From the NCBI RefSeq assembly GCF_000620085.1, contig NZ_JHVJ01000007.1:124001-188000 (forward strand): DNA of 64,000 bases. The letters are read 5' to 3'. The DNA comes from Marinobacterium jannaschii DSM 6295. Its GTDB lineage: Bacteria; Pseudomonadota; Gammaproteobacteria; Pseudomonadales; Balneatricaceae. Under the pieces are notes generated by a model. That model searched no databases, had not been told where the DNA came from, and saw only the letters and a list, made by a program, of their open reading frames with translations. Below are positions 7,821 to 17,023 of the stretch, piece by piece (positions within the stretch are counted from its first letter, which is position 1; every line of letters begins with the position of its first letter). Position numbers and translations under genes: made by a program.

Positions 7821-8675
7821 ATGCGCGATCTGCCAATTAGCCTGCTTCGAACCTTTATCACCGTAGCGGAAACCCTGAACCTCTCCGCAGCGGCGACACG
7901 ACTGCACCGGGCTCCCTCCACTATCAGTATGCAGCTGAGCCGGCTGGAAGAGCTGGTATCCGCCGATCTGGTCGAGCGGGGACAATACGGCGTGCGAATG
8001 ACTCCGGCCGGAGAACAGCTGAAGCAACATGCCCGGCAACTGCTCAATCTACATGATCAGATCGTCGGCTCCTTTCAGAATTGCGACCTCGACGGGCCTG
8101 TCCGGCTGGGCACCCATGACCAATACGCCAGCCGCACCCTGGCCCCGCTGCTTGAGAACTATATGCTGAGTTATCCCGAAGCCAGGCTGGAGGTGACCTG
8201 TGACCACCGCCCCTTCTATCTGGCTTCGCTGGTCAACGACCGTAAGCTGGATCTTGCGCTGGTCGAGATGCCGGCATCGGCGCCGGGTGGTATCAGGCTG
8301 AATGACGATGAACTGGTCTGGGTTGGCTCAGCCAGCCATAACGCCCATCAGCGCAAGGTGTTACCGCTGGCGGTGTTTGTAGAAGGATGCTTTCACCGGG
8401 ACTCGGCGATAGAGGCGCTGGAAGCGGCGGGAGTCAACTATCGCATTGCCTTCACCAGCCAGAGCCGGGCAGGCATTCTGGCGGCCGTCAGGGCCGGAAT
8501 CTGTATTGCGATCATCCCCCGCAGCACGGTGGAGCCCGACCTGCAGATCATTAATGACCGCCTGCCGGGACTGCCGAAAACCCGCACAACCCTGTTGCAG
8601 GCCAGCGACAGTAACAGCGCCTCCCGGCGCCTGTCGGAGATCATCCGGCAGAGTCAGCTGTTTGACTGCCGTTGA
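7821..8675 (+). CDS. LysR-family transcriptional regulator
   Basis: This 284-residue protein has an N-terminal winged helix-turn-helix (residues about 4-62; FITVAETLNLSAAATRLHRA then STISMQLSRLEELV) and a C-terminal periplasmic-binding-like effector domain. It probably controls the divergent MFS gene and itself from the 106-bp shared region. I could not pick out a convincing T-N11-A site. The hairpin after its stop has a T-run only on the opposite strand, so it terminates leftward transcription rather than this gene. Effector unknown. Confidence 0.92.
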   Translation: MRDLPISLLRTFITVAETLNLSAAATRLHRAPSTISMQLSRLEELVSADLVERGQYGVRMTPAGEQLKQHARQLLNLHDQIVGSFQNCDLDGPVRLGTHDQYASRTLAPLLENYMLSYPEARLEVTCDHRPFYLASLVNDRKLDLALVEMPASAPGGIRLNDDELVWVGSASHNAHQRKVLPLAVFVEGCFHRDSAIEALEAAGVNYRIAFTSQSRAGILAAVRAGICIAIIPRSTVEPDLQIINDRLPGLPKTRTTLLQASDSNSASRRLSEIIRQSQLFDCR

Positions 8676-8691
8676 TGCGGATTGCAGAAAT

Positions 8692-8718
8692 AAAAAAGCC
8701 CCGACCAGAGGTCGGGGC
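8692..8718 (-). terminator. Terminator, oriented for the leftward prp operon
   Basis: GCCCCGACC (8698-8706) pairs with GGTCGGGGC (8710-8718) and on the minus strand is followed by a T-run (8697-8692). It lies 262 bp downstream of the prpF stop codon and 17 bp after the convergent LysR gene. Confidence 0.85.
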
Positions 8719-8980
8719 CAACAATGAAGAAGCAGTGAAAAGGCTCTGATAGGCAAGCCATTGCACTTTGCGCCCCTCCAAACTCAGTTCACGAAAGGTC
8801 ATGAAAGGGTGAGACGGCTGTACCTGTCAGATCCCCGCAATTCAGTCAGACTCCCTTAATTTGGACAGAATCAGGGATTCGACTGAGGAGGACTGCCAGG
8901 CAACGCGCCATCGGGTGGAACTCTTTTGTTGAATCCGGTTGTTGAATCCAGTTGATGAATTCAGCCACCGAACTCAATCG
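8719..8980. other. Untranslated tail of the prp operon with a 13-bp tandem repeat
   Basis: No gene is supported between the terminator and the prpF stop. Three imperfect 13-bp units stand in tandem at 8928-8940, 8941-8953 and 8954-8966 (GTTGAATCCGGTT, GTTGAATCCAGTT, GATGAATTCAGCC). They are not a known element to me. Confidence 0.5.
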
Positions 8981-10159
8981 TTAGAAGCTGTCGCCGGGGA
9001 TACGTACCCAGCCTTCCATTAATACGCGCGCACTTCGGCTCATAATTGCCTTAGTTGCGACCCAGTCACCATCAACAAGTTTAGCTTCTGCACCGACTTT
9101 AAGGGTGCCGGATGGATGACCAAAGGTAACTGCCTGGCGCTCACCGCCACCGGCTGCCAGATTAATCAGGGTGCCGGGAATAGCCGCAGCCGTGCCGATC
9201 GCCACCGCTGCTGTCCCCATCATGGCATGGTGCAGCTTACCCATAGAGAGCGCACGTACGCAGAGATCGATATCGTTTGCAGTGACCTCTTTGCCGCTGG
9301 AAGCCGCGTAGTGCTGGGCCGGGGCACAGAAGGCAACTTTCGGCGTATGCTGGCGCGCAGCAGCTTCAGATACATCGCTGATCAGGCCCATACGTACCGC
9401 GCCATGGGCACGGATGGTTTCAAACCGCTCCAATGCGGCCGGATCACCATTGATCGCTTCCTGCAGTTCGGTACCGGTGTAACCGATCTCTTCAGCATTG
9501 AGGAAAATGGTCGGAATGCCGGCATTGATCATCGTCGCCTTAAAAGTACCGACGCCCGGCACTTCCAGATCATCAACCAGATTACCCGTCGGGAACATGG
9601 AGCCTTCGCCATCGGCCGGGTCCATAAACTCCACTGCGACCTCTGCCGCCGGGAAAGTAACGCCGTCCAGCTCGAAGTCACCGGTTTCCTGTACTTCACC
9701 ATTGGTGACCGGTACATGGGCAACGATGGTCTTGCTGATATTTTTCTGCCAGATACGCACGGTGCAGATACCGTTTTCCGGGATACGCTCGGCATCCACC
9801 AGGCCGCCACTGATCGCAAAAGCCCCCACCGCCGCAGTCAGGTTACCGCAGTTGCCACTCCAGTCGACAAATGCCTTATCGATGGCGACCTGGCCAAACA
9901 GGTAGTCAACATCGTGATCAGGTTCGCTGCTCTTATCCAGAATAACGGTCTTACTGGTACTGGAGGTCGCGCCCCCCATACCGTCGGTCTGCTTACCATA
10001 CGGATCAGGGCTGCCAATGACACGCATAAGAATGTTGTCACGCGCTTCGCCGGGAACCTGAGCGGCTTCAGGCAGGTCCTGACGACGGAAGAAAACACCT
10101 TTACTGGTACCACCACGGATGTACGTAGCAGGAATCTTAATCTGAGGTAGATGTGCCAT
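8981..10159 (-). CDS. prpF: PrpF, 2-methylaconitate cis-trans isomerase
   Basis: This 392-residue protein starts at ATG 10159. It opens with PQIKIPATYIRGGTSKGVFF, the PrpF signature containing the lysine used for proton transfer, and has the two-domain diaminopimelate-epimerase-like fold expected at this length. It isomerises the trans-2-methylaconitate made by AcnD so that an aconitase can hydrate it to 2-methylisocitrate. It is last in the prp operon. No prpD is present, consistent with the AcnD/PrpF pair replacing PrpD. A structured 255-bp spacer separates it from acnD. Confidence 0.95.
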   Translation of the reverse strand: MAHLPQIKIPATYIRGGTSKGVFFRRQDLPEAAQVPGEARDNILMRVIGSPDPYGKQTDGMGGATSSTSKTVILDKSSEPDHDVDYLFGQVAIDKAFVDWSGNCGNLTAAVGAFAISGGLVDAERIPENGICTVRIWQKNISKTIVAHVPVTNGEVQETGDFELDGVTFPAAEVAVEFMDPADGEGSMFPTGNLVDDLEVPGVGTFKATMINAGIPTIFLNAEEIGYTGTELQEAINGDPAALERFETIRAHGAVRMGLISDVSEAAARQHTPKVAFCAPAQHYAASSGKEVTANDIDLCVRALSMGKLHHAMMGTAAVAIGTAAAIPGTLINLAAGGGERQAVTFGHPSGTLKVGAEAKLVDGDWVATKAIMSRSARVLMEGWVRIPGDSF

Positions 10160-10303
10160 AAGAATATATCCTGTGATTCGGGTCTGAGTTTCCTGATGTA
10201 ATCGGAACCCACCGGGTTGCTTCGGTTCAGAAAATGCTTAACGGGAATTACTGCAGGCAAGCCTGGCAGCCAGTCAGATTAAGCACTCTCGGATTAATTA
10301 AGG

Positions 10304-10398
10304 TGGCAGCGCCCTGCCCGTCCCGTAGCGTTGATACGGGCGGCTGCCCCCGATGCGCTGTGGTAGCGCCTAGCGGAGGCAGCCAGGCAAAGGCTGCC
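10304..10398 (-). other. Structured spacer between acnD and prpF
   Basis: The 255-bp gap contains several inverted repeats: CCCGTA/TACGGG (10322-10327 and 10335-10340), GGCTGCC/GGCAGCC (10342-10348 and 10378-10384) enclosing GCGCT/AGCGC, and a competing partner GGCTGCC at 10392-10398. No T-run follows, so a simple terminator is unlikely. It may tune prpF expression or mRNA decay. Confidence 0.5.
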
Positions 10399-10414
10399 AT
10401 TCAGACTTTACTGA

Positions 10415-13024
10415 TCAGGCGTTGTCCGCCAGGAAGTCTTTTGCGAAGCGCTGCAGTACACCACCCGCCTTGTAGACATTCACTTCAGCAGCGGTGTCCA
10501 GACGACAGGTGACAGGGACTTCAACTTTCTCGCCGTTGGCACGGTTGATGATCAGGGTCAGGTCACAGCGTGGTGAGATATCACCGACCACGTCGAAAGT
10601 CTCGGTGCCGTCGATAGCGTAGGTATGACGGGTATCACCGGCTTTGAATTCGACCGGCAGTACACCCATACCCACCAGGTTGGTACGGTGAATACGCTCG
10701 AAGCCTTCAGCGACGATGGTTTCAACACCCGCCAGACGAACGCCCTTGGCAGCCCAGTCGCGTGAAGAGCCCTGACCGTAGTCAGCACCGGCCACGATGA
10801 TCAGGTTCTGCTTACGCTGCATGTAGGTTTCAATCGCTTCCCACATACGGCTTTCAGTACCCTGAGGTTCGATACGTGCGAGGGAACCCTGCTTAACGTC
10901 ACCGTTCTCGTCACGGCACATTTCGTTCAGCAGTTTCGGGTTAGCGAAGGTCGCACGCTGTGCTGTCAGGTGGTCACCACGGTGAGTCGCGTAAGAGTTG
11001 AAGTCCTCTTCCGGCAGACCCATCTTGGCACAGTATTCACCCGCCGCACTGGACGCCTGAATGGCGTTGGATGGAGACAGGTGGTCGGTGGTGATGTTGT
11101 CACCCAGTACCGCCAGTGGACGCATACCTTTCATGGTACGCTCGCCCGCCAGTGCACCTTCCCAGTATGGAGGGCGACGGATGTAGGTAGACATTGGACG
11201 CCAGTCGTACAGCGGGCTTTCAGCGCGCTCTACGTCACCCAGGTCAAACATCGGGATGTAGATCTGGTTGAACTGTTCCGGCTTAACGCTCTTAGCTACC
11301 AGTGCATCGATCTCTTCGTCACTCGGCCAGATATCTTTCAGCGTAACCGGGTTACCGTTCTGGTCTGTCCCCAGTACATCTTTCTCGATATCGAAACGCA
11401 CGGTACCGGCAATCGCGTAGGCAACAACCAGCGGCGGAGATGCCAGGAACGCCTGCTTGGCGTGTGGGTGGATACGGCCATCGAAGTTACGGTTACCGGA
11501 CAGTACCGCCGTAGCGTACAGGTCGCGCTCAACCACTTCTTTTTCGATCACCGGGTCCAGTGCACCGGACATACCGTTACAGGTAGTACAAGCGTAGGCA
11601 ACGATACCGAAGCCGAGTTTTTCCAGCTCAGGCAGCAGACCCGCTTCTTCCAGGTACAGTTTTGCAACCTTGGAACCCGGCGCGAAGGAAGACTTAACCC
11701 AAGGCTTACGGATCAGACCCAACTCATTGGCTTTTTTCGCCACCAGACCGGCAGCGACGACGTTGCGTGGGTTGGAGGTATTGGTACAGGAGGTGATCGC
11801 CGCGATGATTACCGCACCATCTGGCATCAGGCCTTCAGCTTCTTCCGCTTGCGCAGCGGCCAGCATCTCGTCACCCGCAATTCCACGCTCGTTCAGCGCA
11901 GAGGTCGGCAGACGACGGTGCGGGTTAGATGGACCTGCCATGTTGCGCACAACCGTAGACAGATCAAACTCCAGTACACGCTCGTATTCAGCTTCAACCA
12001 GATCATCCGCCCACAGGCCGGTTTCTTTGGCGTACTGCTCAACCAGTGCAACCTGTTCAGGCTCACGACCGGTCAGCTTCAGGTAATCGATGGTCTGTTC
12101 GTCGATGTAGAACATACCGGCAGACGCACCATACTCAGGTGTCATGTTGGACAGGGTTGCGCGGTCGCCGATAGACAGGGTCGCAGCACCCGGGCCGAAG
12201 AATTCCAGGTAGGCAGAAACGACTTTCTCGTTACGCAGGAATTCAGTCATCGCCAGGGCGATATCAGTGGCTGTGATGCCCGGCTGACGCTCACCGACAA
12301 TCTTAACACCAACGATGTCCGGCAGACGCATCATGGATGGCAGACCCAGCATCACGGTTTCTGCTTCCAGACCACCTACACCGATCGCGATAACACCCAG
12401 CGCATCAACGTGTGGTGTATGGGAGTCAGTACCGACACAGGTATCCGGGAACGCAACACCGTCGCGGTTCTGGATCACCGGAGACATTTTCTCCAGGTTG
12501 ATTTGGTGCATGATGCCGTTACCGGCCGGAATCACGTCAACGTTATCGAACGCAGTCTTACACCACTCGATAAAGTGGAAGCGGTCTTCGTTACGACGGT
12601 CTTCGATCGCACGGTTCTTCTCAAACGCTTCCGGATCAAACCCTGGCGCCTCTACGGCCAGAGAGTGGTCAACGATCAGCTGAGTCGGTACCACCGGGTT
12701 TACTTTGGACGGATCACCGCCCTGATCAGCGATAGCATCACGCAGACCCGCCAGGTCAACCAGCGCAGTCTGGCCCAGAATATCGTGGCAGACAACGCGG
12801 GCCGGGTACCATGGGAAATCCAGATCGCGCTTGCGTTCGATAAGCTGTTTCAGGGAGTCGGTCAGCGCTTCAGGCTCACAGCGACGTACAAGTTGCTCAG
12901 CCAGCACGCGTGAGGTGTAAGGCAGAGTGGCGTAAGAGCCTGGCTGAATTGCCTCGACAGCCTCGCGGGTATCGTAGTATTCCAGTGCCGTACCCGGCAG
13001 TGGTTTGCGGTATGCAGAATTCAT
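10415..13024 (-). CDS. acnD: AcnD, Fe/S-dependent 2-methylcitrate dehydratase
   Basis: An 869-residue aconitase-superfamily enzyme that dehydrates 2-methylcitrate to trans-2-methylaconitate. The cluster cysteines are visible in ITSCTNTSNP and, further on, YACTTCNGMSG. Other aconitase signatures are DTCVGTDSHTPHVDALGVI and, in the swivel domain, ADYGQGSSRDWAAKG. The start ATG 13024 opens with MNSAYRKPLPGT, as in other AcnD proteins, and the length matches AcnD rather than AcnB. It follows prpC by 90 bp in the operon. Confidence 0.95.
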   Translation of the reverse strand: MNSAYRKPLPGTALEYYDTREAVEAIQPGSYATLPYTSRVLAEQLVRRCEPEALTDSLKQLIERKRDLDFPWYPARVVCHDILGQTALVDLAGLRDAIADQGGDPSKVNPVVPTQLIVDHSLAVEAPGFDPEAFEKNRAIEDRRNEDRFHFIEWCKTAFDNVDVIPAGNGIMHQINLEKMSPVIQNRDGVAFPDTCVGTDSHTPHVDALGVIAIGVGGLEAETVMLGLPSMMRLPDIVGVKIVGERQPGITATDIALAMTEFLRNEKVVSAYLEFFGPGAATLSIGDRATLSNMTPEYGASAGMFYIDEQTIDYLKLTGREPEQVALVEQYAKETGLWADDLVEAEYERVLEFDLSTVVRNMAGPSNPHRRLPTSALNERGIAGDEMLAAAQAEEAEGLMPDGAVIIAAITSCTNTSNPRNVVAAGLVAKKANELGLIRKPWVKSSFAPGSKVAKLYLEEAGLLPELEKLGFGIVAYACTTCNGMSGALDPVIEKEVVERDLYATAVLSGNRNFDGRIHPHAKQAFLASPPLVVAYAIAGTVRFDIEKDVLGTDQNGNPVTLKDIWPSDEEIDALVAKSVKPEQFNQIYIPMFDLGDVERAESPLYDWRPMSTYIRRPPYWEGALAGERTMKGMRPLAVLGDNITTDHLSPSNAIQASSAAGEYCAKMGLPEEDFNSYATHRGDHLTAQRATFANPKLLNEMCRDENGDVKQGSLARIEPQGTESRMWEAIETYMQRKQNLIIVAGADYGQGSSRDWAAKGVRLAGVETIVAEGFERIHRTNLVGMGVLPVEFKAGDTRHTYAIDGTETFDVVGDISPRCDLTLIINRANGEKVEVPVTCRLDTAAEVNVYKAGGVLQRFAKDFLADNA

Positions 13025-13114
13025 AGCTTTGTCACCGAATATTGTTCAGAGAGGCGGGGCAGGCACGAGTGAGCTCGCTACCTGCTCCCCTTTTCTTATA
13101 TGTCTGGGTTCCGC

Positions 13115-14242
13115 TTAGGGACGATCTTCGATCGCTACCCATTCAGCAGACTCAGGACCGGTGTAATCCGCGGAAGGACGGATAATACGGTTGTTGGCAC
13201 GCTGCTCCATCACGTGAGCAGTCCAGCCTGCAGCACGGGAACATACGAAAATCGGCGTAAACAGCTTGGTTGGGATACCCATGAAGTTGTAAGCAGATGC
13301 ATGGAAGAAGTCAGCGTTACAGAACAGTTTCTTCTCACGCCACATAACCGCTTCAACACGCTCGGAAACCGCGTACAGGTATTCGTCACCGACCTGCTCA
13401 GACAGTTTCTTAGACCACTCTTTGATGATCGCGTTACGTGGGTCAGACTCACGGTAGATCGCATGGCCAAAGCCCATGATCTTATCTTTACGCGCCAGCA
13501 TGCCCATCACGGCTTCTTCAGCTTCGTCAGCGGAACGCCAGTTTTCGATCATCTCCATCGCGGCTTCGTTGGCACCGCCATGCAGTGGTCCGCGCAGGGA
13601 ACCGATCGCAGCCGTCACACAGCTATGGATATCCGACAGGGTGGAGGCACATACACGCGCAGTGAAGGTAGAAGCGTTAAACTCGTGCTCAGCGTAGAGG
13701 TTCAGGGACGCATGCATGACCTGAACGTGCAGAGGCTCAGGCTTCTTGTTGTGCAGGGTCCAGAGGAACTGCTCGGCAATAGAGTCAGCGTCGGTTTCAA
13801 CCTCGACGCGGATGCCGTTATGGCTGAAGTTGTACCAGTAGTTGATCATGCCCGGGAAGACCGCCAGCATGCGATCGATATGATCGTGCTGTTCGGAGAA
13901 ATCCTGTTCGGTTTCCAGGTTACCCAGCATGGAACAACCGGTGCGCATCACATCCATTGGGTGAGCGTCTGCCGGGATCTGCTCCAGAACAACTTTCAGT
14001 GCTTCCGGCAGTGCACGCATGCCTTTCAGCTTGGCTTTGTAAGCGTCCAGTTCAGCCTGGTTTGGCAACTTGCCGTATAGCAGCAGGTATGCCACTTCTT
14101 CAAACTGAGCCTTATCAGCCAGTTCTTTAATATCGTAACCACGGTAAGTCAAACCAGCCCCGGTTTGACCCACGGTGCAGAGAGCGGTTTCACCAGCGGA
14201 CTGACCACGCAGACCAGCACCACCCAGTTTCTTATCAACCAT
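13115..14242 (-). CDS. prpC: 2-methylcitrate synthase
   Basis: This 375-residue enzyme condenses propionyl-CoA with oxaloacetate. It carries the citrate-synthase-family histidines in GSLRGPLHGGANEAAME and the segment MGFGHAIYRESDPRN. The compact length and position in the prp operon point to methylcitrate synthase rather than GltA (about 430 residues). The start ATG 14242 follows an AAGGAG site. It lies 77 bp downstream of prpB. Confidence 0.95.
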   Translation of the reverse strand: MVDKKLGGAGLRGQSAGETALCTVGQTGAGLTYRGYDIKELADKAQFEEVAYLLLYGKLPNQAELDAYKAKLKGMRALPEALKVVLEQIPADAHPMDVMRTGCSMLGNLETEQDFSEQHDHIDRMLAVFPGMINYWYNFSHNGIRVEVETDADSIAEQFLWTLHNKKPEPLHVQVMHASLNLYAEHEFNASTFTARVCASTLSDIHSCVTAAIGSLRGPLHGGANEAAMEMIENWRSADEAEEAVMGMLARKDKIMGFGHAIYRESDPRNAIIKEWSKKLSEQVGDEYLYAVSERVEAVMWREKKLFCNADFFHASAYNFMGIPTKLFTPIFVCSRAAGWTAHVMEQRANNRIIRPSADYTGPESAEWVAIEDRP

Positions 14243-14319
14243 AACGTGCTCCTTCGTTGTTTTGTATAAGGCGGGCTCTGCGGCCCGCTCTGTTATCTCA
14301 GGTGTGTATCGAAAGCGGC

Positions 14320-15213
14320 TTACTTGTTTTTGCCTTCAGCAAAAAGAGCGTCCAGCTTCTGTTCGAAGTCGTGATAGTTCAGGAAATCGTACAGTTCCAT
14401 GCGGGTCTGCATGGTATCGACAACGGCCTTCTGATCGCCATCCTTCAGGATGTGCTCATAGACGTTCAGTGCAGCTTTGTTAGCGGCGCGGAATGCAGAC
14501 AGTGGGTACAGCACCATAGAGGCACCGTTCTCAGCCAGTTCTGCCTTGTTGTACAGCGGGGTAGCGCCAAACTCAGTGATGTTCGCCAGCAGGTGACGAC
14601 CCTGAATACCTTCTGCGAAAGCTTTGTAGTCTTCCAGTGTGTGAACGGCTTCAGCGAAGATGCCGTCTGCACCCGCTTCCAGACATGCCTGGGCACGCTC
14701 TACAGCGGCGTTGAGGCCATCCTGCTGGAAGGCATCGGTACGGGCGATGATGAAGAAGTCATCGTCAGTTCGGGCATCTGCAGCAGCCTTGACACGATCG
14801 ACCATCTCTTCCAGAGATACGATCTCTTTGTTTGGACGGTGACCACAACGTTTCTGGGCAACCTGGTCTTCCAGGTGAACCGCAGCAGCGCCGGCTTTAA
14901 TCATCTCTTTCACGGTGCGTGCAATATTGAATGCACCGCCCCAGCCAGTGTCGATATCAACCAGTAGCGGCGTTTCGACAGCGCTGCTGATACGACGTAC
15001 GTCTTCCAGTACATCGTTCATGGAGGTCATGCCCAGATCCGGCAGGCCATAAGAGTGGTTTGCAACACCACCACCGGACAGATAGATCGCTTTGTGACCA
15101 ACGCGCTCAGCCATCATTGCGTGATAAGCGTTTGTAGTACCTACGATTTGCAGTGGCTGGGTTTCAGCCAGAGCTTTACGGAAACGTCCACCTGCAGTCA
15201 GTTTTTCAGCCAT
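14320..15213 (-). CDS. prpB: 2-methylisocitrate lyase
   Basis: This 297-residue enzyme splits 2-methylisocitrate into pyruvate and succinate, the last step of the methylcitrate cycle. The active-site loop reads [13 protein letters not shown], with the KRCGH motif of the isocitrate lyase family, and VDIDTGWG supplies a metal-binding aspartate. The start is ATG 15213 ([11 protein letters not shown]); it overlaps the end of the GntR gene by eight bases, so the two are translationally coupled. Confidence 0.95.
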   Translation of the reverse strand: MAEKLTAGGRFRKALAETQPLQIVGTTNAYHAMMAERVGHKAIYLSGGGVANHSYGLPDLGMTSMNDVLEDVRRISSAVETPLLVDIDTGWGGAFNIARTVKEMIKAGAAAVHLEDQVAQKRCGHRPNKEIVSLEEMVDRVKAAADARTDDDFFIIARTDAFQQDGLNAAVERAQACLEAGADGIFAEAVHTLEDYKAFAEGIQGRHLLANITEFGATPLYNKAELAENGASMVLYPLSAFRAANKAALNVYEHILKDGDQKAVVDTMQTRMELYDFLNYHDFEQKLDALFAEGKNK

Positions 15214-15919
15214 GATTCTCCCCTTGTGCATTGTTATCGGCGCCCAGTTTCTCCTCGATATTGCGACGGGCTGCGCTGATATGACGCCTCATGAGCATCT
15301 CAGCCAGCTCGGGATCACGGCTCTCAATAGCATCGATTATCTGACGATGTTCCTTCAATGCTCGTTTTGGTCGTGAACTGGAGACACTGAACTGGTAGCG
15401 GTACATACGTACCAGGTGGTAAAGCTCGCCTCCCAACACCTCGCGCAGCTTGGCGTTCTTGCTGCCCTGCACGATGCGGAAGTGAAAGTCGAGATCACCC
15501 TCTTTCTGGAAATAGGAGCGTCCATCCAGCTGATCGATATTGCGCTCATGCTCATCAAGCAGGCTACGCAGGCCATCGATCTCATCCTGAGGCATATGCT
15601 CGGCCGCCAGGCGGCAAGCCATACCTTCAAGCGCTTCGCGGACGCGGTAAATTTCCACCAGCTCCACTGCCGACAACTTAACAACCCGGGCACCTACATG
15701 AGGCTTGCGTTCAACCAACCGCAACCCTTCAAGGCGGCGAATAGCTTCACGCAACGGTCCGCGGCTAATGCCGTAAGTGCGGGCCAGTTCGGGCTCACTG
15801 ATTTTGTAGCCGGGCGGTATATCGCCCTTAACAATCGCAGTGACTATTTGTTCACATACTCGGTCTGCCAGGGTACGGCTTTCTGGCTGAAACGGAGCAA
15901 ACGCTGTTTTCTGTGTCAT
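15206..15919 (-). CDS. GntR-family (FCD domain) regulator of the prp operon
   Basis: The best start is ATG 15919 (MTQKTAF), after an AGGG site; 30 more codons are open upstream but have no such site. The 237-residue protein has an N-terminal GntR winged helix (about residues 15-80; [20 protein letters not shown]) and a helical FCD effector domain with the metal-ligand pattern DLDFHFRI...H...H. It heads the prpB-prpC-acnD-prpF unit, and a perfect palindrome 21 bp before its start suggests autorepression. The likely effector is a methylcitrate-cycle intermediate (inferred). Confidence 0.9.
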   Translation of the reverse strand: MTQKTAFAPFQPESRTLADRVCEQIVTAIVKGDIPPGYKISEPELARTYGISRGPLREAIRRLEGLRLVERKPHVGARVVKLSAVELVEIYRVREALEGMACRLAAEHMPQDEIDGLRSLLDEHERNIDQLDGRSYFQKEGDLDFHFRIVQGSKNAKLREVLGGELYHLVRMYRYQFSVSSSRPKRALKEHRQIIDAIESRDPELAEMLMRRHISAARRNIEEKLGADNNAQGENHG

Positions 15920-15939
15920 AACAACCCTGAAGATTGGAG

Positions 15940-15951
15940 ATTGTCGACAAT
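15940..15951. promoter_or_regulatory. Candidate GntR operator 1 (prp operon)
   Basis: ATTGTCGACAAT is a perfect 12-bp palindrome, of the TTGTCnACAA kind bound by FCD-type GntR proteins. It lies 21 bp upstream of the GntR start codon. Two near copies stand upstream of the same cluster. Confidence 0.7.
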
Positions 15952-16011
15952 GTTGGAGTAAAGACACCTTAATACCCTCATAAGGTGCCGTCAACTCAAA
16001 AACGACCAAAC

Positions 16012-16023
16012 ATTGTCAACATT
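16012..16023. promoter_or_regulatory. Candidate GntR operator 2 (degenerate)
   Basis: ATTGTCAACATT matches operator 1 at 10 of 12 positions and lies 60 bp further upstream, between the hydrolase stop and the GntR gene. It could be a secondary site. Confidence 0.5.
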
Positions 16024-16055
16024 AAACAAAAGTAGGAGGCCAAGAGCCCCGTAAG

Positions 16056-16919
16056 TCAGCTTTGCAGAAAGCGCTCCATTTCTGCATTCATCGTCCGCGC
16101 TATCTGCCGTGGCTTCTGGAACGGCAGCGAATGGTCTGTACCGGCAACCAGAAAGTAGTGCCAGTTAGGTAATCGCTCAGCCAGTGCGCGGTGGTAATCG
16201 TGCATCAGATCGACGCTCAAACCGCCGATAAAGCTGGATACATCACCCTGGGCAGCCACCAGCTGTTCGCGATCGATCGTCTGGATTGCCTCAGTGACAC
16301 AATCCAGTGCATTGGCAAACCCCAGGGGCCGCATCGCCAGGCGGCTGACAGTAAGGCTTTCACTCTGGGGATGCACCTTGCGGTTGGGCGAAATCGTATC
16401 GAGAAAGTTACGTATACCGGTAACCGCCTCGTCGCCACGCAGATGCAGCGCAGCTTCAGAGAAGCGCTGGCGGAGTAATACCGTCGTCTCCCAGCAGGGG
16501 CGATCCAGCACTGCCGATTCCAGCAAGAACTGCTTCCCGACCCGGTCATGATGGGCCTGCTTATATAGCAGACTCACTAATCCGCCCATCGAATAGCCCG
16601 CAAGGTCAAAGTGCCACCATCCAAGATAGTCGACAATTGCACTTAGGTCGCTGACCAGTGTTTGTGGTGTGAAGGGGTGCTCCTGACCATCAGCTGAGCG
16701 GGTATCACCGCTGCCACGCTGATCCGGCACCAGAATTTCGCTCCAGTGACTCAGAAAGCCCAGCAGCATCTCCCAAGTGTCACGCCCGGCGACTCCCGCG
16801 CCATGCAACAACACCAGGCGGCGTTTTGAGGTGATATTTGGGTTGCGGTAGATACGATAACTGATCTGCTGATCCGGCACCTGCAGGCTGTGTCCGGTCA
16901 TGGTAAATGGATGCTTCAT
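16056..16919 (-). CDS. Alpha/beta hydrolase linked to the methylcitrate operon
   Basis: This 287-residue protein has the alpha/beta hydrolase layout: an oxyanion segment RLVLLHGAGVAGRDTWE near residue 33, PDQRGSGDT, the nucleophile elbow GYSMGG, and a late histidine in AGTDHSLPF. It lacks a signal peptide, so it is cytoplasmic. It lies 137 bp upstream of, and on the same strand as, the GntR-prp genes. A near-perfect copy of the GntR operator sits 26 bp before its start. The substrate is unknown; a thioesterase or esterase feeding propionate metabolism is one guess. No clear ribosome site precedes ATG 16919; ATG 16901 is the alternative. Confidence 0.85.
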   Translation of the reverse strand: MKHPFTMTGHSLQVPDQQISYRIYRNPNITSKRRLVLLHGAGVAGRDTWEMLLGFLSHWSEILVPDQRGSGDTRSADGQEHPFTPQTLVSDLSAIVDYLGWWHFDLAGYSMGGLVSLLYKQAHHDRVGKQFLLESAVLDRPCWETTVLLRQRFSEAALHLRGDEAVTGIRNFLDTISPNRKVHPQSESLTVSRLAMRPLGFANALDCVTEAIQTIDREQLVAAQGDVSSFIGGLSVDLMHDYHRALAERLPNWHYFLVAGTDHSLPFQKPRQIARTMNAEMERFLQS

Positions 16920-16944
16920 TAAACTACTTTTAAGCCCGGCTAAA

Positions 16945-16956
16945 ATTGTCGACAGT
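16945..16956. promoter_or_regulatory. Candidate GntR operator 3 (hydrolase/pabB divergent region)
   Basis: ATTGTCGACAGT differs from operator 1 at one base. It lies 26 bp before the hydrolase start and 68 bp before pabB. A half-site GACAATGTC follows near 16976. Confidence 0.65.
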
Positions 16957-17023
16957 TGAATCCTGTCATTATAGCGACAATGTCACGACTGCACTCTCGA
17001 TTTAGCCGACTCGCAGGAGTAAA

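Noticed and set aside
10970-12913. 647-codon open frame on the plus strand, opposite acnD
   Set aside because: It is antisense to a strongly conserved aconitase, lacks a ribosome site and any recognisable domain, and arises from codon bias of the real gene.
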